From positions 17,640 through 81,639 of the forward strand of contig JAJEGW010000007.1 of NCBI GenBank assembly GCA_022819605.1: a stretch of DNA of 64,000 nt. Reading direction: 5' to 3'. A program made the translations under genes and the position numbers. Positions 55,520 to 64,000 of this stretch are shown here, one piece after another. How positions within the stretch are numbered: the stretch's first letter is position 1; every line of letters begins with the position of its first letter. The stretch comes from Silicimonas sp. Lineage in GTDB: Bacteria; Pseudomonadota; Alphaproteobacteria; Rhodobacterales; Rhodobacteraceae. The notes below the pieces were generated by a model that was not told the DNA's origin, did no database searches, and saw only the letters and a program-made list of their open reading frames with translations.

Positions 55520-56116
55520 ATGGGAGCTAGAGCAAAGTTTCTCTGCGACGCCGAGCGCTGCATCGAGTGCAACGCCTGCGTCACGGCCTGCAAGAACGAG
55601 CACGAAGTGCCTTGGGGCATCAACCGCCGTCGGGTGGTGACGATCCAGGACGGCACGCCGGGTGAAAGGTCGATCTCGGTTGCCTGCATGCACTGCTCGG
55701 ATGCGCCATGCATGGCGGTGTGTCCGGTCGATTGCTTCTATCAAAATGAAGAAGGGATTGTCCTGCACTCCAAGGACCTCTGCATCGGGTGCGGTTACTG
55801 CTTCTACGCCTGTCCCTTCGGTGCGCCGCAGTTCCCGCAAGCAGGGAACTTCGGCAGCCGCGGCAAGATGGACAAGTGCACCTTCTGCGCTGGCGGACCG
55901 GAGGAAACTCACTCGACAGCCGAATTCGCCAAGTACGGCCGCAACCGGATAGCAGAAGGCAAGCTGCCGATCTGTGCCGAGATGTGCGCCACCAAGGCGC
56001 TTCTGGCGGGTGACGGAGATGTCGTCTCGGCCATTTACCGCGAGCGCGTGGTGTCCCGCGGCTTCGGCTCGGGCGCCTGGGGCTGGGGCACGGCATACGA
56101 AACAAAGGGCGGCTGA
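55520..56116 (+). CDS. fdh3B: Formate dehydrogenase beta subunit (four 4Fe-4S clusters)
   Basis: 198-residue electron-transfer subunit. Cysteine groups: RCIECNACVTACKNEH, ACMHCSDAPCMAVCPVDCF, LCIGCGYCFYACPFG, and KCTFC plus CAEMCATKALLAGD, giving four clusters in the FDH3 arrangement. It has no C-terminal membrane anchor, unlike E. coli FdnH, so it must dock on the gamma subunit. Begins 14 bases after the alpha stop behind AAGGAGG. Confidence 0.93.
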   Translation: MGARAKFLCDAERCIECNACVTACKNEHEVPWGINRRRVVTIQDGTPGERSISVACMHCSDAPCMAVCPVDCFYQNEEGIVLHSKDLCIGCGYCFYACPFGAPQFPQAGNFGSRGKMDKCTFCAGGPEETHSTAEFAKYGRNRIAEGKLPICAEMCATKALLAGDGDVVSAIYRERVVSRGFGSGAWGWGTAYETKGG

Positions 56117-56198
56117 AGCCGTTCACTTACGGGGCGGCCTTTTCCCGGGCCGCCTCCCCCCATTCCAACGGCCGCCTACGATCCGGAGGATTGCCGAC

Positions 56199-57404
56199 GT
56201 GCTGCGTTTGTACATTTTCGCATTGATTCTTGCATCCGGCATCGGCGCGCCCGCCGTGGCTCAGGACAGCATGGCGCCCGATCGCAGCGCCACCGGGGGC
56301 GCACAGACGCTGGAGGACATCCTGGCCCGCCAGCGCGGCGAAGGGATTGACGACACGTTCCGCAGAAAGAACACGGGCAATCCGGACACGGCCGCCGGCA
56401 TCGCACAGCAACTTGGCACGTTGGGCGGCTCTTCTGATCCTGAACTCTGGCGCGCACTACGCTACGGCTCCGTGGACGTATCGGTCTCTTCCGGCGGCGA
56501 GGTCGCTGCAGTGCTGGTGCAGGACGGAGGGATGTGGTGGCTTGATTTTCGGCGGACGACTCTCAAGAACTGGGGCGGTTACTTCCTGCTCGGCGTGATC
56601 GGAGCCCTGGTTGCATTTTTTCTCCTGCGCGGACGCATTCGAATCGACGCGCCCAAGACGGGCCGAACAGTTGTTCGCTTCCAGTCAGTCGAGCGCTTCG
56701 CCCATTGGCTGCTGGCCGGATCGTTCATTCTCCTGGGTCTTACAGGACTGCTGACGCTCTTCGGCCGCACGGTACTGATTCCAGCCTTCGGGCGCGAGGC
56801 CAATTCGTTCATCCTCATTGCTAGCAAATGGGTGCACAACAACGCGGCCTGGGCCTTCATGGTCGGACTGGTCATGATTTTCGTCTTCTGGGTCTGGCAC
56901 AACCTGCCCCACCGGACCGACCTTAAATGGATAGCACAGTTCGGTGGCATCATCGGCTCGAAGCATCCCCCTGCCAAGAAGTTCAATGCCGGTCAAAAGG
57001 TGATCTTCTGGTCGGTCGTGATTCTTGGCGCATCGATCTCGGCCTCGGGGCTGTCACTGCTCTTTCCGTTCGAGATTCCAATGTTCGCCAAGACCTTCGT
57101 GATCCTCAACGACCTCGGGATCACCGCGTTTCTGGGACTTGATCCGTTGCCTGTGGAGCTGACGCCGCAGGAAGAGATGCAGTATGCCCAGCTCTGGCAC
57201 GCGATCGTCTCGTTCGTCCTTATGGGCATCATCATTGCGCACATCTATATCGGCTCGCTTGGAATGGAGGGCGCATTCGACGCCATGGGAACCGGCGAGG
57301 TGGACGAGGCGTGGGCGCATCAGCACCATTCAATCTGGCTCGATGACATGAAGGCCGCTGACAAGGGTGAGCGCGCAACGGGTGACGCGACCGCGGCCGA
57401 ATAG
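56199..57404 (+). CDS. Formate dehydrogenase gamma subunit (cytochrome b)
   Basis: 401 residues. A signal peptide (MLRLYIFALILASGIGAPAVA) is followed by a periplasmic stretch to about residue 115 and then five hydrophobic helices, one right after the periplasmic stretch and four in a cytochrome b core starting RFQSVERFAHWLLAGSFILLG, with His ligands in FAHW, KWVHNNAAW, FWVWHNLPH and the last helix IIIAHIYIG. Passes electrons to the quinone pool. The GTG start at 56199 is chosen for the CGGAGGA 8 bases upstream; the frame extends further up into fdh3B. The stop abuts the ATG of the next gene. Confidence 0.9.
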   Translation: MLRLYIFALILASGIGAPAVAQDSMAPDRSATGGAQTLEDILARQRGEGIDDTFRRKNTGNPDTAAGIAQQLGTLGGSSDPELWRALRYGSVDVSVSSGGEVAAVLVQDGGMWWLDFRRTTLKNWGGYFLLGVIGALVAFFLLRGRIRIDAPKTGRTVVRFQSVERFAHWLLAGSFILLGLTGLLTLFGRTVLIPAFGREANSFILIASKWVHNNAAWAFMVGLVMIFVFWVWHNLPHRTDLKWIAQFGGIIGSKHPPAKKFNAGQKVIFWSVVILGASISASGLSLLFPFEIPMFAKTFVILNDLGITAFLGLDPLPVELTPQEEMQYAQLWHAIVSFVLMGIIIAHIYIGSLGMEGAFDAMGTGEVDEAWAHQHHSIWLDDMKAADKGERATGDATAAE

Positions 57405-58199
57405 ATGCGAACCGTCTCCGCGCTGCTGGCCGGATTGGCACTCTCGACATACCCCGCACTCGCGCAGGACTTCACAACGCTCAAAGGACACGGCGGCCCG
57501 ATCATGGGTCTTGCCGTCTCTGAGAGCGGGGAGGTCGCGAGCGCCAGTTTCGACAATTCAGTGGGGCGCTGGCAGAACCGCACGCCGCAATGGCTCGAGG
57601 GCCACGCCGCTGCTGTCATCGACTTGATCTTCCTGCCCGACGGCCGCATCGCGTCGGGGGCGGATGACTTTTCCATCTGGCTTTGGGACGGCTCGGATGG
57701 GCGTGAACTCGGTCGCCATAAGGGAAAGGTCACCGACCTTGCAGTGTCTCATGACGGCGCGATCCTGGCATCGGCCAGCTGGGGCGGCACGATCGGGATC
57801 TGGCCGCTTGTTGATCCCGATGCCGCGCCCGTATTGCTTGACCTGCGCGACACCGGCGCCAATGACGTTTCATTTTCGCCGGACCGCGGACTGCTGTATG
57901 CCGCGACCTCCAAGGGGGACATCCGCGTCTACGACCTTTCGGCGCCCGACAGCGCCCGGTTCCGGACACTGGTGCGACACGGATTCGCGATCAACGAAAT
58001 GGTGTTGTCGCCGGACGGGTCGTGGATGGCCTATGGCGCAGTCGATGGCGTGACCCGGGTGATCGACACCCAGACCGGCACCGTGCTTCGCGATTTCACG
58101 CTCGAACGGCGGCCCATCCTTGCCATGGCCTACCATGGCGACACCGGGAAGCTGGCGATCAGCTCAGTGCATGGGTACCTCTCGGTGATTTCCACCTAA
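57405..58199 (+). CDS. WD40-repeat part of a split WD40-cytochrome c gene
   Basis: 264 residues: signal peptide (MRTVSALLAGLALSTYPALA) and about six WD40-type blades (for example LASASWGGTIGIW, LYAATSKGDIRVYDL). The frame ends at TAA 58197-58199, and the same frame goes on at once as the gene listed next, with the last blade and a haem domain. The reading frame is unbroken apart from this one stop, so an ancestral single gene with a nonsense mutation is the simplest view. It starts directly after the gamma-subunit stop codon. Confidence 0.75.
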   Translation: MRTVSALLAGLALSTYPALAQDFTTLKGHGGPIMGLAVSESGEVASASFDNSVGRWQNRTPQWLEGHAAAVIDLIFLPDGRIASGADDFSIWLWDGSDGRELGRHKGKVTDLAVSHDGAILASASWGGTIGIWPLVDPDAAPVLLDLRDTGANDVSFSPDRGLLYAATSKGDIRVYDLSAPDSARFRTLVRHGFAINEMVLSPDGSWMAYGAVDGVTRVIDTQTGTVLRDFTLERRPILAMAYHGDTGKLAISSVHGYLSVIST

Positions 58200-58202
58200 A
58201 CC

Positions 58203-58709
58203 TTGCGCATCGAACGCGACTTCCACGCGACCCGGAGAGGTCCGGTCTGGGCGCTGGCATTTTCGCCCGATGGATCCGTCATCTGGGCCGGCGGGCTCGA
58301 CAGCGTCGTCTATGGCTGGCCGATCGAACTGCTGGACCGTTTCGAGCCGACCATGGGCACGCCGCACAGCTTCCTGAAAGACCCCGGATCGATGTCGAAC
58401 GGCGAGCGTCAGTTCATGCGCAAGTGCTCGATCTGCCACGCACTGGAGGCCGGCGATTCGCGCAAGGCGGGGCCGAACCTCAACGGCGTATTTGGCCGTC
58501 TCGCCGGAACGGTTCCAGGGTACCGGTATTCTGACACACTTGACGGCTCGGACATCATCTGGGGCGAGGAAACAATCGATGCCCTTTTCGATCTCGGCCC
58601 TGACAACTATATTCCGGGCTCCAAGATGCCGATGCAGCAGATCGCTGCACCAGCGGACCGTCGGGACCTGATCGAATTCTTGAGGGTGGCAACTGGAAAT
58701 GGGAACTAA
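58203..58709 (+). CDS. Cytochrome c part of the split WD40-cytochrome c gene
   Basis: 168 residues in the same frame as the WD40 part, separated by TAA-ACC and restarting at TTG. It begins with what would be the final WD40 blade (GPVWALAFSPDGSVIWAGGLDSVVYGW) and continues with a class I cytochrome c: haem motif C-S-I-C-H, AGPNLNGVFGR, GYRYSDTL and a Met ligand in GSKMPM. Alone it has no signal peptide, so its haem domain could not reach the periplasm. Functional only through read-through, re-initiation with another route, or if the stop is a sequence error. Confidence 0.7.
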   Translation: MRIERDFHATRRGPVWALAFSPDGSVIWAGGLDSVVYGWPIELLDRFEPTMGTPHSFLKDPGSMSNGERQFMRKCSICHALEAGDSRKAGPNLNGVFGRLAGTVPGYRYSDTLDGSDIIWGEETIDALFDLGPDNYIPGSKMPMQQIAAPADRRDLIEFLRVATGNGN

Positions 58710-58712
58710 GAA

Positions 58713-58847
58713 ATGAAGTCCATGTGGGCAGGCCTTGCCGGTGTCGTCGTGATCACCGTCGTGGCATACTTCGTTCTCGGGGAACTGGGTTTTTCTTCGG
58801 CGGAACGCGGATCAGGCAGCGCCGTTCGGCTCGAGACGTCGAACTGA
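58713..58847 (+). CDS. 44-residue single-pass membrane protein
   Basis: A short gene 3 bases behind the cytochrome c part. It starts MKSMWAGLAGVVVITVVAYF, a short charged N-terminus and one hydrophobic helix to about residue 27, followed by a polar tail (GSAVRLETSN) ending at TGA 58845-58847. Too short for standard gene finding, but position and composition support a real product, possibly a small subunit or assembly factor of the formate dehydrogenase. Confidence 0.6.
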   Translation: MKSMWAGLAGVVVITVVAYFVLGELGFSSAERGSGSAVRLETSN

Positions 58848-58907
58848 CCGGCCTTGGCGGTGCGGAAACGAACGAATTCCGGTTTCGCGGCGCCGCGGCA
58901 TTTCCGA

Positions 58908-60938
58908 ATGCCGTCAATTCTCTGTCTTGCGGTCGCAATTGCATTCGCTGGCGTTGGCGCAGCAGGAGCCGTCTCGCCGGAAACCGTGAATTCCGTTGTG
59001 TCGGTCCTGCCGCAATGGCCAGGGCGCCCGCAGGGTGGATCCGAAGGTCCTCCGGGTGCAAGCCCTGAGGGCAGCGGCGTTGCGCTTCGTCCGGACGTCA
59101 TCGCAACGGCGTGGCACGTCATCGAAGCGGCCGACCGGATTGAGGTTCGCCTTGCAGACGGCCGCATTCTTCCGGCCAGCGTGATCGCCCGGGATCCACC
59201 CAGCGACATCGCCCTCTTGAGTGTCGACGCAGATCTCGCACCGTTCGATCCGGCGTCCGACCCGGCACTCGCCGACCCGGTCTGTTCCATCGGCAATTCC
59301 TTTGGCCTCGGACTTTCCGTAACCTGCGGCGTCGTCTCGGCCGTCCATGTCTCGAACGCCGGCTTCAACGCGGTCGAGGATTTCGTACAGTCCGACGCGG
59401 CAATCAATCCCGGTGCATCCGGCGGTGCGCTCGTGGATCGGCAAGGCCGACTGGTCGGCATGGTTTCGGCGATTTTCGCATCGCAGGGCGACACCAGCAC
59501 CGGGGTCGGATTCGCCGTGTCTGCCGAGCTTCTGTGGCGAGTAACCGAAGCCCTGCTCTCCGACGGCAAGGCAAGCTATCCATCGCCGGGTTGGAGGCTT
59601 GATGTGCCCCGCCGGGACCAGTTGGCACACCTGGCCGCGCCCGTGGTCACAGCCCTCCGCGTCGGAGGCCCGGCGGAAGAAGCGGGCGTTCAGAGGGGCG
59701 ATCTCGTCGTCGCCGTCGGCGAGCGGCGCACAAGGAGCCCGCGCGACGCCGTATCGGCCCTTGCCATCCTGCCCGAAAGCGCGCCCGCGGTCGCACTGAC
59801 GATCGTGCGCGGCAATGCCGAACTGCAAGTAACACTGCAGCTGCGTTCAGAAGCAATCATCGAAAGTGGCGTCGTTTCGCCGCAGGTCAGCCATGGAGAC
59901 TGCCCCCATCCCGCATCGGTCTGCATCATGCGTCAGGCCGTCTTTCCAGTGTCCAGTTTCGACCCGATGGCCAGCGCTACCCGGATCGCTCCAACGCTGC
60001 TGGTCACCAATCGCCACGTGGTGGGCGACAGGACGGACGCGGTGGTGCATACGCCTGACGGACCACGCAGCGCGGAGGTCGTCGCGTCGGACTACCTTGG
60101 TGACCTGGTGCTCTTGAGTGTCAAAGGCCTGCCCGAAGGCGGGCATGTGCCGACCCTGAATGACAGCGCTGCCGGAACGGCGCAACTCTACGTGGTTGGT
60201 GCCGATGTCAGCCGCCAGGAAGTGCGGGTTCTTGACCCCGGATCGCTGATTGCCGGACCTGCCGAAGAAGCAGAGCTCGGTCGTATCCATGTCACGGCGC
60301 GAATGCAGCCAGGCTTCAGTGGCGGAGCCCTGGTGGACGAGAACGGCAATCTCGTGGGCATTGCCGTTGGTGGGGGCGAAGAACGCTACGAGGCAATCCC
60401 TCTGGCGCAGGTCGCCAGGCTGCTCGATGGCCGCAACACCGACGCGGCCCCCGAACTGACGGAATGGCTTGGCCGGGCCTTCGCCAATTGTGCGGGCCAG
60501 ATCGATGCCGCCGCAAGTGGCACCAAGGTCGAGCCACAAACGGTTGTGGACATATGCTCGACGGCGTTCAATCAAGGCCAGCTCCTTGAAGCTGGCCGCA
60601 TGCTTGCCAAATCTGGGTCACTTGACGGTGCGGCCGCGCTCCACGGGCAAGCCGTCCGCCAGACTCCGAACTCGATCAACGCACGCCTGTCGCTGCTTGC
60701 ATCCATGCAGCTGGCCGCAAGGTTCGAGGACATGATCGAACACGCGCAATGGCTGATTGGGATGGCCCCGGATGATCCGCGGGCACTCCGCATCGCAATC
60801 CAGTCCGGCGTATGGGGCGACGATCCGGAACTGGCCGAAGAGGCTTACCGGCTTCTGCTTGATGCCGACCCGCGCCAGGCCCGGGCGGCCCGCCGTTTCA
60901 TCGACAGCGCCCCGCCGGCGCCACCGCGTCGGAACTAG
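58908..60938 (+). CDS. Exported protease with two trypsin-like domains, PDZ and helical repeat tail
   Basis: 676 residues with a signal peptide (MPSILCLAVAIAFAGVGAAGA). Trypsin-like domain 1 has catalytic H70 (TAWHVIE), D100 (PPSDIALL) and S171 (NPGASGGAL). A PDZ-like domain spans about residues 247-312. Trypsin-like domain 2 has H370 (VTNRHVVGD), D399 (YLGDLVLL) and S471 (QPGFSGGAL). The last 160 residues are TPR-like helices. Both triads look intact, which is unusual. ATG at 58908 is picked for the signal peptide; a TTG at 58854 would add 18 residues. Substrate unknown; follows the formate dehydrogenase cluster. Confidence 0.82.
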   Translation: MPSILCLAVAIAFAGVGAAGAVSPETVNSVVSVLPQWPGRPQGGSEGPPGASPEGSGVALRPDVIATAWHVIEAADRIEVRLADGRILPASVIARDPPSDIALLSVDADLAPFDPASDPALADPVCSIGNSFGLGLSVTCGVVSAVHVSNAGFNAVEDFVQSDAAINPGASGGALVDRQGRLVGMVSAIFASQGDTSTGVGFAVSAELLWRVTEALLSDGKASYPSPGWRLDVPRRDQLAHLAAPVVTALRVGGPAEEAGVQRGDLVVAVGERRTRSPRDAVSALAILPESAPAVALTIVRGNAELQVTLQLRSEAIIESGVVSPQVSHGDCPHPASVCIMRQAVFPVSSFDPMASATRIAPTLLVTNRHVVGDRTDAVVHTPDGPRSAEVVASDYLGDLVLLSVKGLPEGGHVPTLNDSAAGTAQLYVVGADVSRQEVRVLDPGSLIAGPAEEAELGRIHVTARMQPGFSGGALVDENGNLVGIAVGGGEERYEAIPLAQVARLLDGRNTDAAPELTEWLGRAFANCAGQIDAAASGTKVEPQTVVDICSTAFNQGQLLEAGRMLAKSGSLDGAAALHGQAVRQTPNSINARLSLLASMQLAARFEDMIEHAQWLIGMAPDDPRALRIAIQSGVWGDDPELAEEAYRLLLDADPRQARAARRFIDSAPPAPPRRN

Positions 60939-61358
60939 TTCGCGATGACGGCCAAGGGTGGAAAGGGGCAGCGAACCGTCACGTCCCCGCCAGCAACGTG
61001 GCAACTCGGCTCGCATTCAGCCTTGATTCCTAATCCCGGACCTCAGCTTTTGCTTCTTCGCGTTCATGCGGCGGCGCAGGGAATTTGTTCGCGCACTGCA
61101 ACGCGGTGAATGTCCTGGTGGAGACACTCATCCGGACGCCGAAATGAATCGATGTCGCCTGACGAACTTGCGGATGTACCTGTGTCAGCGCGATGCAAGG
61201 CCTCCCGACGTCGCCATCCTGGGCCCGATCATCGAAATCCCCGCCTATGTCGTCATTCCGGCTTTCGTCCTGTTGCGCTGCACTTGCGACTGTCGGCACC
61301 TGCGACACCCAGATTGAGCGGATCCAGGCATTGCCCAAGTGTGGACGCGGCGGTCCAA
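60939..61358. other. Convergent intergenic region, no gene seen
   Basis: 420 bases between the ends of the protease gene and the ABC ATPase gene. No recognisable protein or clear hairpin terminator. Confidence 0.45.
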
Positions 61359-62426
61359 TCAGTTCAGCCGGTCGCCAGTCTCGACGTCGAACAGGTGAAC
61401 CCGGTCGGGATCGGGCGACAGGAAGATCGGCTGACCCGGAGCAAGTGAGTGCCTTTCGCGAAAGACCGCGACAATCTCCTCTGCCTCGGTCCTGGCCACG
61501 ACGTGGGTCTCGGAACCAGTCGGTTCAACCACCGAAACGGTTGCCGGCAACCCGTCTTCGGCAAGCGACAGGTGTTCGGGCCTGATGCCCAGTTTCACCT
61601 TGGCTCCATCAACCAAATCGACGCCATTCGCCACTGGAACTACTTGCCCCGTCATCTCTACCTCGATCTCTGTCCGGTCGCCGACTTTGACGGCTCCGTC
61701 CAACAGGTTCATTGACGGTGAACCGATGAACTCTGCGACAAAGCGGTTGGCCGGCCTGTCGTAAAGATCCAGAGGCGCGCCAATCTGCCGGATATGGCCG
61801 TTCTCCATGACGACGATGCGATCAGCCATGGTCATGGCCTCGATCTGATCGTGCGTCACGTAGACGGTGGTCGTCTTGAGGCGCTGATGCAGTTCCCGAA
61901 TCTCGGCGCGCATCTGGACGCGAAGCTTCGCGTCCAGATTCGAGAGCGGTTCGTCGAAGAGAAACACTTGCGGATCGCGGACAATTGCACGCCCCATGGC
62001 AACGCGTTGCCGCTGACCTCCCGAAAGCGAACGGGGATAACGATCGAGATAGGGCGTCAGCCCCAGGACTTGGGCCGCCTGGGTCACGCGACGATCGACT
62101 TCGGACTTTTGCATGCGCCGCATCCGGAGCGCGAAGGCCATGTTGGATCGGACAGTCTTGTGCGGGTAGAGAGCGTAGTTCTGGAAGACCATGGCTATGT
62201 CGCGGCCCGCAGGCGGCACGCTGTTCACCACCCGGTCGCCGATCGAGATCGTGCCCGACGTGATGCCCTCCAGCCCTGCGATCATCCGCAAGAGCGTGGA
62301 TTTCCCGCAGCCGGAAGGCCCTACCAGAACAACGAATTCGCCGTCCGGAATCGTGAAATCCATGCCATGGATCACTTCCACTGAACCATAGGACTTCCGT
62401 ACATCGCGGATTCGAACTTCCGTCAT
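61359..62426 (-). CDS. ABC transporter ATP-binding protein, MalK/UgpC type
   Basis: 355 residues. ABC domain with Walker [14 protein letters not shown], signature [15 protein letters not shown], Walker [14 protein letters not shown]-loop [11 protein letters not shown], followed by a C-terminal OB-type TOBE domain ([22 protein letters not shown]) characteristic of sugar/polyol importers. Start at ATG 62426 behind GAGGCGG; the frame has an in-frame codon 9 residues upstream. Divergent from the solute-binding gene, with which it presumably works. Confidence 0.92.
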   Translation of the reverse strand: MTEVRIRDVRKSYGSVEVIHGMDFTIPDGEFVVLVGPSGCGKSTLLRMIAGLEGITSGTISIGDRVVNSVPPAGRDIAMVFQNYALYPHKTVRSNMAFALRMRRMQKSEVDRRVTQAAQVLGLTPYLDRYPRSLSGGQRQRVAMGRAIVRDPQVFLFDEPLSNLDAKLRVQMRAEIRELHQRLKTTTVYVTHDQIEAMTMADRIVVMENGHIRQIGAPLDLYDRPANRFVAEFIGSPSMNLLDGAVKVGDRTEIEVEMTGQVVPVANGVDLVDGAKVKLGIRPEHLSLAEDGLPATVSVVEPTGSETHVVARTEAEEIVAVFRERHSLAPGQPIFLSPDPDRVHLFDVETGDRLN

Positions 62427-62668
62427 GAGCCGCCTCTCCCGATTGGAGGCCACGATAGTGCAGGAAATTCAATTCTGTCCATCGCTACTTCGCCGATGCC
62501 TAGTGCCTCGCTTGACAGGATCGGATGACTTGGTGTCAACTCCAAGCCTGCAAGGGCCAGATGTGTGTTCGGGAGGTGTCAGAATAAACGGGTAGTGTGA
62601 CGGCCCTCGAGAATTCCGTTCGGCACCCATTCGATGCCAGAAATTCCTGAAAAGCGAAAGGGAAGGAA

Positions 62669-64000
62669 ATGAAGACAAGTGTCTACAATTACATGAAACG
62701 CGCCGGAAAGATCCAGCGCCGCGACGTGCTGAAAGGACTCGGTGCAACAGGCACGATGGCGGCATTTTCGGGTGTCGCGACCGGTGCAGGCGTACGCCCC
62801 GTCTGGGCAGCGTCGCATGGCAGCTTGCGCGCCGACATCCTGAAGATACCCGGCGTGGGCATGGGTTCGCCCACTGACTCGGACTGGCAGAAGGTCGGCG
62901 AAATGTGTCTCGGCCCGACCAAGGAGGTCGTCAGCGAGGGTGAATTTTCGGGCGTCGAATTGACCTTCATGGGGCTGAACAACCAGAACCTTCACAACTT
63001 CCTCTTCCGTGGATTCCTGAAGCCCTGGGAGGCCTATACAGGCGCGACGATCAACTGGATCGATCTTGCGCAGGCGGACTACAACGCCCGTCTTCAGCAG
63101 TCGATCGCAACCGGCACAGTGGATTTCGACATCATCGAGATGGGTGCACCGTTCGAGGGCGATGTCCTGGGCAGAGGCATGGCCTCGGTCATGCCCGACT
63201 GGGTCATGGACGTCATCGACATGGACGATTACGTGGGCTACCTGAAGGCGCCTGTCGGCACCTGGGACGGCAAGACCTACCGGATTTCGATCGACGGCGA
63301 CTGCCACACTTTCGCCTACCGGACAGACTATTTCGGGGAGGGCTCTGTCACCGGTCGCGACGTTCCGGCGACCTGGCAGGAAATCAATGAAATCTCCATG
63401 GAACTCAAGGGCAAGACCGATCCGCTGACCGGACTGGATGCCCATGGCTATCTTGATCCACTCAAGGGCTGGGGCGGGTTCGGTTTCTATTTCCTTGAGA
63501 ACCGCGCGGCAGCCTATGCCAAGCATCCAAACGATCCGGCATGGCTCTTCGATCCCGACACGATGAAGCCCAGGGTCAACAACCCGGCCTGGGTCCAGGC
63601 GATCCAGGATGTTCTCGACCTGATCGAGGCGGATGCCTACCCGGCCGACCAGATCAACGCCGACCCTGGCACCACCGCATTCCAGCAGTTCCTCGCAGGC
63701 ACCGGCTCAATGCTCATGTGGTGGGGCGATGTCGGCTCGAACGCGCGTACGTCGGACACTTCAGTCGTGGGCGACGTGGTGGGTTTCGGCATCAATCCGG
63801 CTTCTGACCGTGTCTACAACGCGGCCACGGGCGAGTGGGAAAACACCATGAACGAGGCACCCAACATGGCCTATATCGGCTGGGGCGTGTACGTCATGGC
63901 AACGGTCGACAGTGACTCGAAGAGGCAAAAGGCGGCCTGGTCGGCGGCGGCGCATCTCGGGGGCAAGGATCTCTCGCTTTGGGCCTCGGCATATCCGTCC
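62669..64000 (+). CDS. ABC extracellular solute-binding protein, Tat-exported (3' end outside window)
   Basis: 444 codons to the window edge without a stop. The N-terminus MKTSVYNYMKRAGKIQRRDV then LKGLGATGTMAAFSG is a Tat signal (twin Arg in QRRDVLKG). The mature part has the cluster B/D (family 1) solute-binding pattern: GTVDFDIIEMGAPFEGD, DGDCHTFAYRTDYF, TWQEINEI and FLAGTGSMLMWWGDVGS. A strong ribosome-binding site AAGGGAAGGAA precedes the ATG. With the divergent MalK-type ATPase it suggests a sugar or polyol ABC importer whose permease genes lie downstream. The upstream 242 bases contain TTGACA and TGTCAA as an inverted repeat (62512-62539). Confidence 0.88.
   Translation, partial: MKTSVYNYMKRAGKIQRRDVLKGLGATGTMAAFSGVATGAGVRPVWAASHGSLRADILKIPGVGMGSPTDSDWQKVGEMCLGPTKEVVSEGEFSGVELTFMGLNNQNLHNFLFRGFLKPWEAYTGATINWIDLAQADYNARLQQSIATGTVDFDIIEMGAPFEGDVLGRGMASVMPDWVMDVIDMDDYVGYLKAPVGTWDGKTYRISIDGDCHTFAYRTDYFGEGSVTGRDVPATWQEINEISMELKGKTDPLTGLDAHGYLDPLKGWGGFGFYFLENRAAAYAKHPNDPAWLFDPDTMKPRVNNPAWVQAIQDVLDLIEADAYPADQINADPGTTAFQQFLAGTGSMLMWWGDVGSNARTSDTSVVGDVVGFGINPASDRVYNAATGEWENTMNEAPNMAYIGWGVYVMATVDSDSKRQKAAWSAAAHLGGKDLSLWASAYPS

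Noticed and set aside
1..64000. CRISPR arrays, tRNA or rRNA genes, insertion sequences
   Set aside because: I found no regularly spaced repeats, no tRNA-like cloverleaf with a recognisable T-loop, no rRNA signature and no transposase.

Overview
The window looks like chromosomal DNA of a GC-rich alphaproteobacterium, most likely of the Rhodobacterales/Roseobacter type. The evidence is the gene content: a full urt urea ABC operon, a Tro-type metal ABC operon, adjacent rsfS and rlmH, DUF484 coupled to xerC, TRAP and TTT transporters, an ApbC/lipoate-ligase-like/DUF6505/DUF6494 block, and a Rhodobacterales-style membrane formate dehydrogenase cluster. I see no rRNA or tRNA gene, CRISPR array, prophage or insertion sequence. 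Taxonomy is inferred from family resemblance, not from a marker gene.

Layout. 1-5.6 kb: urea uptake genes urtA (5' end cut off by the window), B, C, D, E. 5.6-9.5 kb (minus): TroABCD-like Zn/Mn uptake. 9.6-12.3 kb: copper ATPase copA and its regulator cueR, behind a textbook MerR-type promoter. 12.5-13.4 kb: rsfS and rlmH. 13.6-19.4 kb: glycerol kinase, an exported metallo-beta-lactamase-fold protein, a FAD-dependent 2-hydroxyacid dehydrogenase and a class III aminotransferase. 19.8-21.4 kb: DUF484 and xerC. 21.7-30 kb (minus): an acid-sugar operon that encodes TctCBA uptake, an enolase-superfamily dehydratase, a 2-keto-3-deoxypentonate dehydratase-like enzyme, a ketoglutarate-semialdehyde dehydrogenase, a GntR regulator and a PdxA paralogue. 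It appears to convert a pentonate (L-arabonate or L-lyxonate type) to 2-oxoglutarate.

30.5-44.7 kb is the most unusual stretch. A long minus-strand operon encodes two DctP solute-binding paralogues, DctQ, DctM, two glutathione transferases, an aldehyde dehydrogenase and an SDR. Next come a GntR/FCD regulator, a formylglycine-type sulfatase/phosphonate monoester hydrolase, and a short alkyl-sulfatase-like metallohydrolase. Palindromes with the core GGGATCCC sit in front of all these transcription units, which suggests one regulon. Together they look like an uptake and degradation system for an esterified, possibly ether-linked, organic acid.

44.7-61 kb: cofactor-handling genes (DUF6505, lipoate-ligase-like, ApbC, DUF6494), then the formate dehydrogenase region: accessory cytochrome, multi-cluster Fe-S protein, DUF3305, DUF3306, TorD-like chaperone, a 62-residue Tat protein, the alpha, beta and gamma subunits, a WD40-cytochrome c gene split by an in-frame TAA, a 44-residue membrane protein and a double-trypsin protease. 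61.4-64 kb: an ABC sugar-type ATPase and a divergent Tat-exported solute-binding protein that runs off the window.
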